A DNA stretch of 64,000 bases, taken from the NCBI RefSeq assembly GCF_030817655.1, contig NZ_JAUSZM010000003.1, positions 5,766,001-5,830,000 of the forward strand, read 5' to 3'. The stretch is from Streptomyces sp. V4I2. Its GTDB lineage: Bacteria > Actinomycetota > Actinomycetes > Streptomycetales > Streptomycetaceae. A program made the position numbers and the translations under genes. This document shows, piece by piece, positions 63,563 through 64,000 of this stretch. The notes beneath the pieces were generated by a model. It was given only the letters and a program-made list of their open reading frames with translations. It had not been told where the DNA came from and made no database searches. The stretch's first letter is position 1. Every line of letters begins with the position of its first letter.

Positions 63563-64000
63563 CATCACTGAACCGGCTTTCAAGGCGCGGGAGTTGGACG
63601 CCGGTGACGAGCTGGCGGGGGTTCGCTCACAGTTCGTGCTCGACACTGCGTCTGATCGTGCGGCTGACGCCGCGGGCGTCTACCTCGACGGGAACTCGCT
63701 CGGCGCGCTGCCGGCGGCCGTCCCCGGGCGCGTCGAGGACGTCGTGCGGCGGCAGTGGGGCGAGCTGCGCATACGGTCCTGGGACGAGAGCGGCTGGTGG
63801 ACCGCGCCCGAGCGGATCGGCGACCGGATCGCCCCGCTGGTGGGGGCGGCGGCCGGGCAGCTCGTGGTCGGCGACTCGACAAGCGTCAACGTGTTCAAGG
63901 CACTGGTGGGAGCGGTGCGGCTGGCCCGGCTCAGCGGCTCCGCCCGCGACGAGATCGTCGTCGACGCGACGACCTTCCCCACGGACGGGTACATGGCCGA
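63555..64000 (+). CDS. kynU: Kynureninase (3' end outside window)
   Basis: 149 codons visible, open to the window edge. It cleaves kynurenine to anthranilate and alanine with PLP. Visible signatures: VYLDGNSLGALPAAVPGRVE, DESGWWTAPERIGDRIAPLV, VVGDSTSVNVFKALVGAVRL, DATTFPTDGYMA. Overlaps kynA by 8 bases, so the two are translated together. A separate kynurenine formamidase is not seen in the window. Confidence 0.95.
   Translation, partial: MSDITEPAFKARELDAGDELAGVRSQFVLDTASDRAADAAGVYLDGNSLGALPAAVPGRVEDVVRRQWGELRIRSWDESGWWTAPERIGDRIAPLVGAAAGQLVVGDSTSVNVFKALVGAVRLARLSGSARDEIVVDATTFPTDGYMA

Overview
The window reads as a Streptomyces chromosome, or a very close relative. It is GC-rich with GTG and TTG starts. 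It carries the dnaK-grpE-dnaJ-hspR operon with HspR boxes (also at clpB), the XRE/DUF397/ATPase triads typical of the genus, many secreted and membrane proteins, and a run of core genes (dcd, the dnaK operon, clpB, pyrE, fba, kynA-kynU).

Layout. 1-3.8 kb: the 3' part of a membrane Ser/Thr kinase coupled to a membrane protein sharing its extracellular module, then an ECF sigma factor coupled to a CU044_5270 protein. 4.0-8.7 kb: a patchy accessory zone with a truncated fructosamine kinase, a carboxylesterase, remnants of a YjbR-like and a RarA gene, and an SDR/TetR pair behind two matching palindromes. 8.98-14.63 kb: a probable decayed island bounded by an intact tRNA-Gly(CCC) and a 46-nt copy of its 3' part. 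Inside are a PL11 rhamnogalacturonan lyase, a broken LacI regulator with two LacI-type operators, an NCS1 permease and an IS630 remnant. 14.9-27.5 kb: mostly core genes (zinc ribbon, dcd, phosphoribosyltransferase, YIP1 protein, ArsR regulator, small secreted protein, EtfD-like oxidoreductase, MraY-like protein, dnaK operon). 27.5-37.6 kb: a tandem pair of secreted fibronectin-type proteins, a frameshifted sugar-binding lipoprotein without transporter partners, an unusual HAL/PAL-superfamily gene bordered by inverted repeats and an IS5-like fragment, an intact DUF397/XRE/ATPase set, Uma2 and SRPBCC proteins. 37.7-46.7 kb: an AAA ATPase, the ATP-grasp/alpha-E/transglutaminase cassette, three paralogous LuxR-type regulators next to a small secreted protein with four DVGW repeats that is coupled to a Rieske-like protein, and a PPOX protein. 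46.8-64 kb: clpB, a decayed XRE/DUF397/ATPase set, an aminotransferase, DUF2617, a membrane-fused spermidine-synthase-like protein, CoxG-like and aldose-epimerase proteins, pyrE, fba, an MFS pump, DUF3151, and kynA-kynU running off the end.

How the parts work together. HspR boxes link the dnaK operon and clpB in one heat-shock regulon. kynA and kynU overlap and act in tryptophan catabolism to anthranilate. The kinase/partner and sigma/CU044_5270 pairs are translationally coupled. The strongest candidate for something undescribed is the 42.2-46.0 kb locus: three LuxR-type regulators, a secreted DVGW-repeat peptide, and a Rieske-like protein that keeps both cluster cysteines but has arginine where both histidines should be. 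No function is known to me for it. Several genes are visibly broken (fructosamine kinase, YjbR, RarA, LacI, XylF-like, ATPase, XRE-DUF397 chimera, a truncated HTH gene), so parts of this window are decaying accessory DNA.
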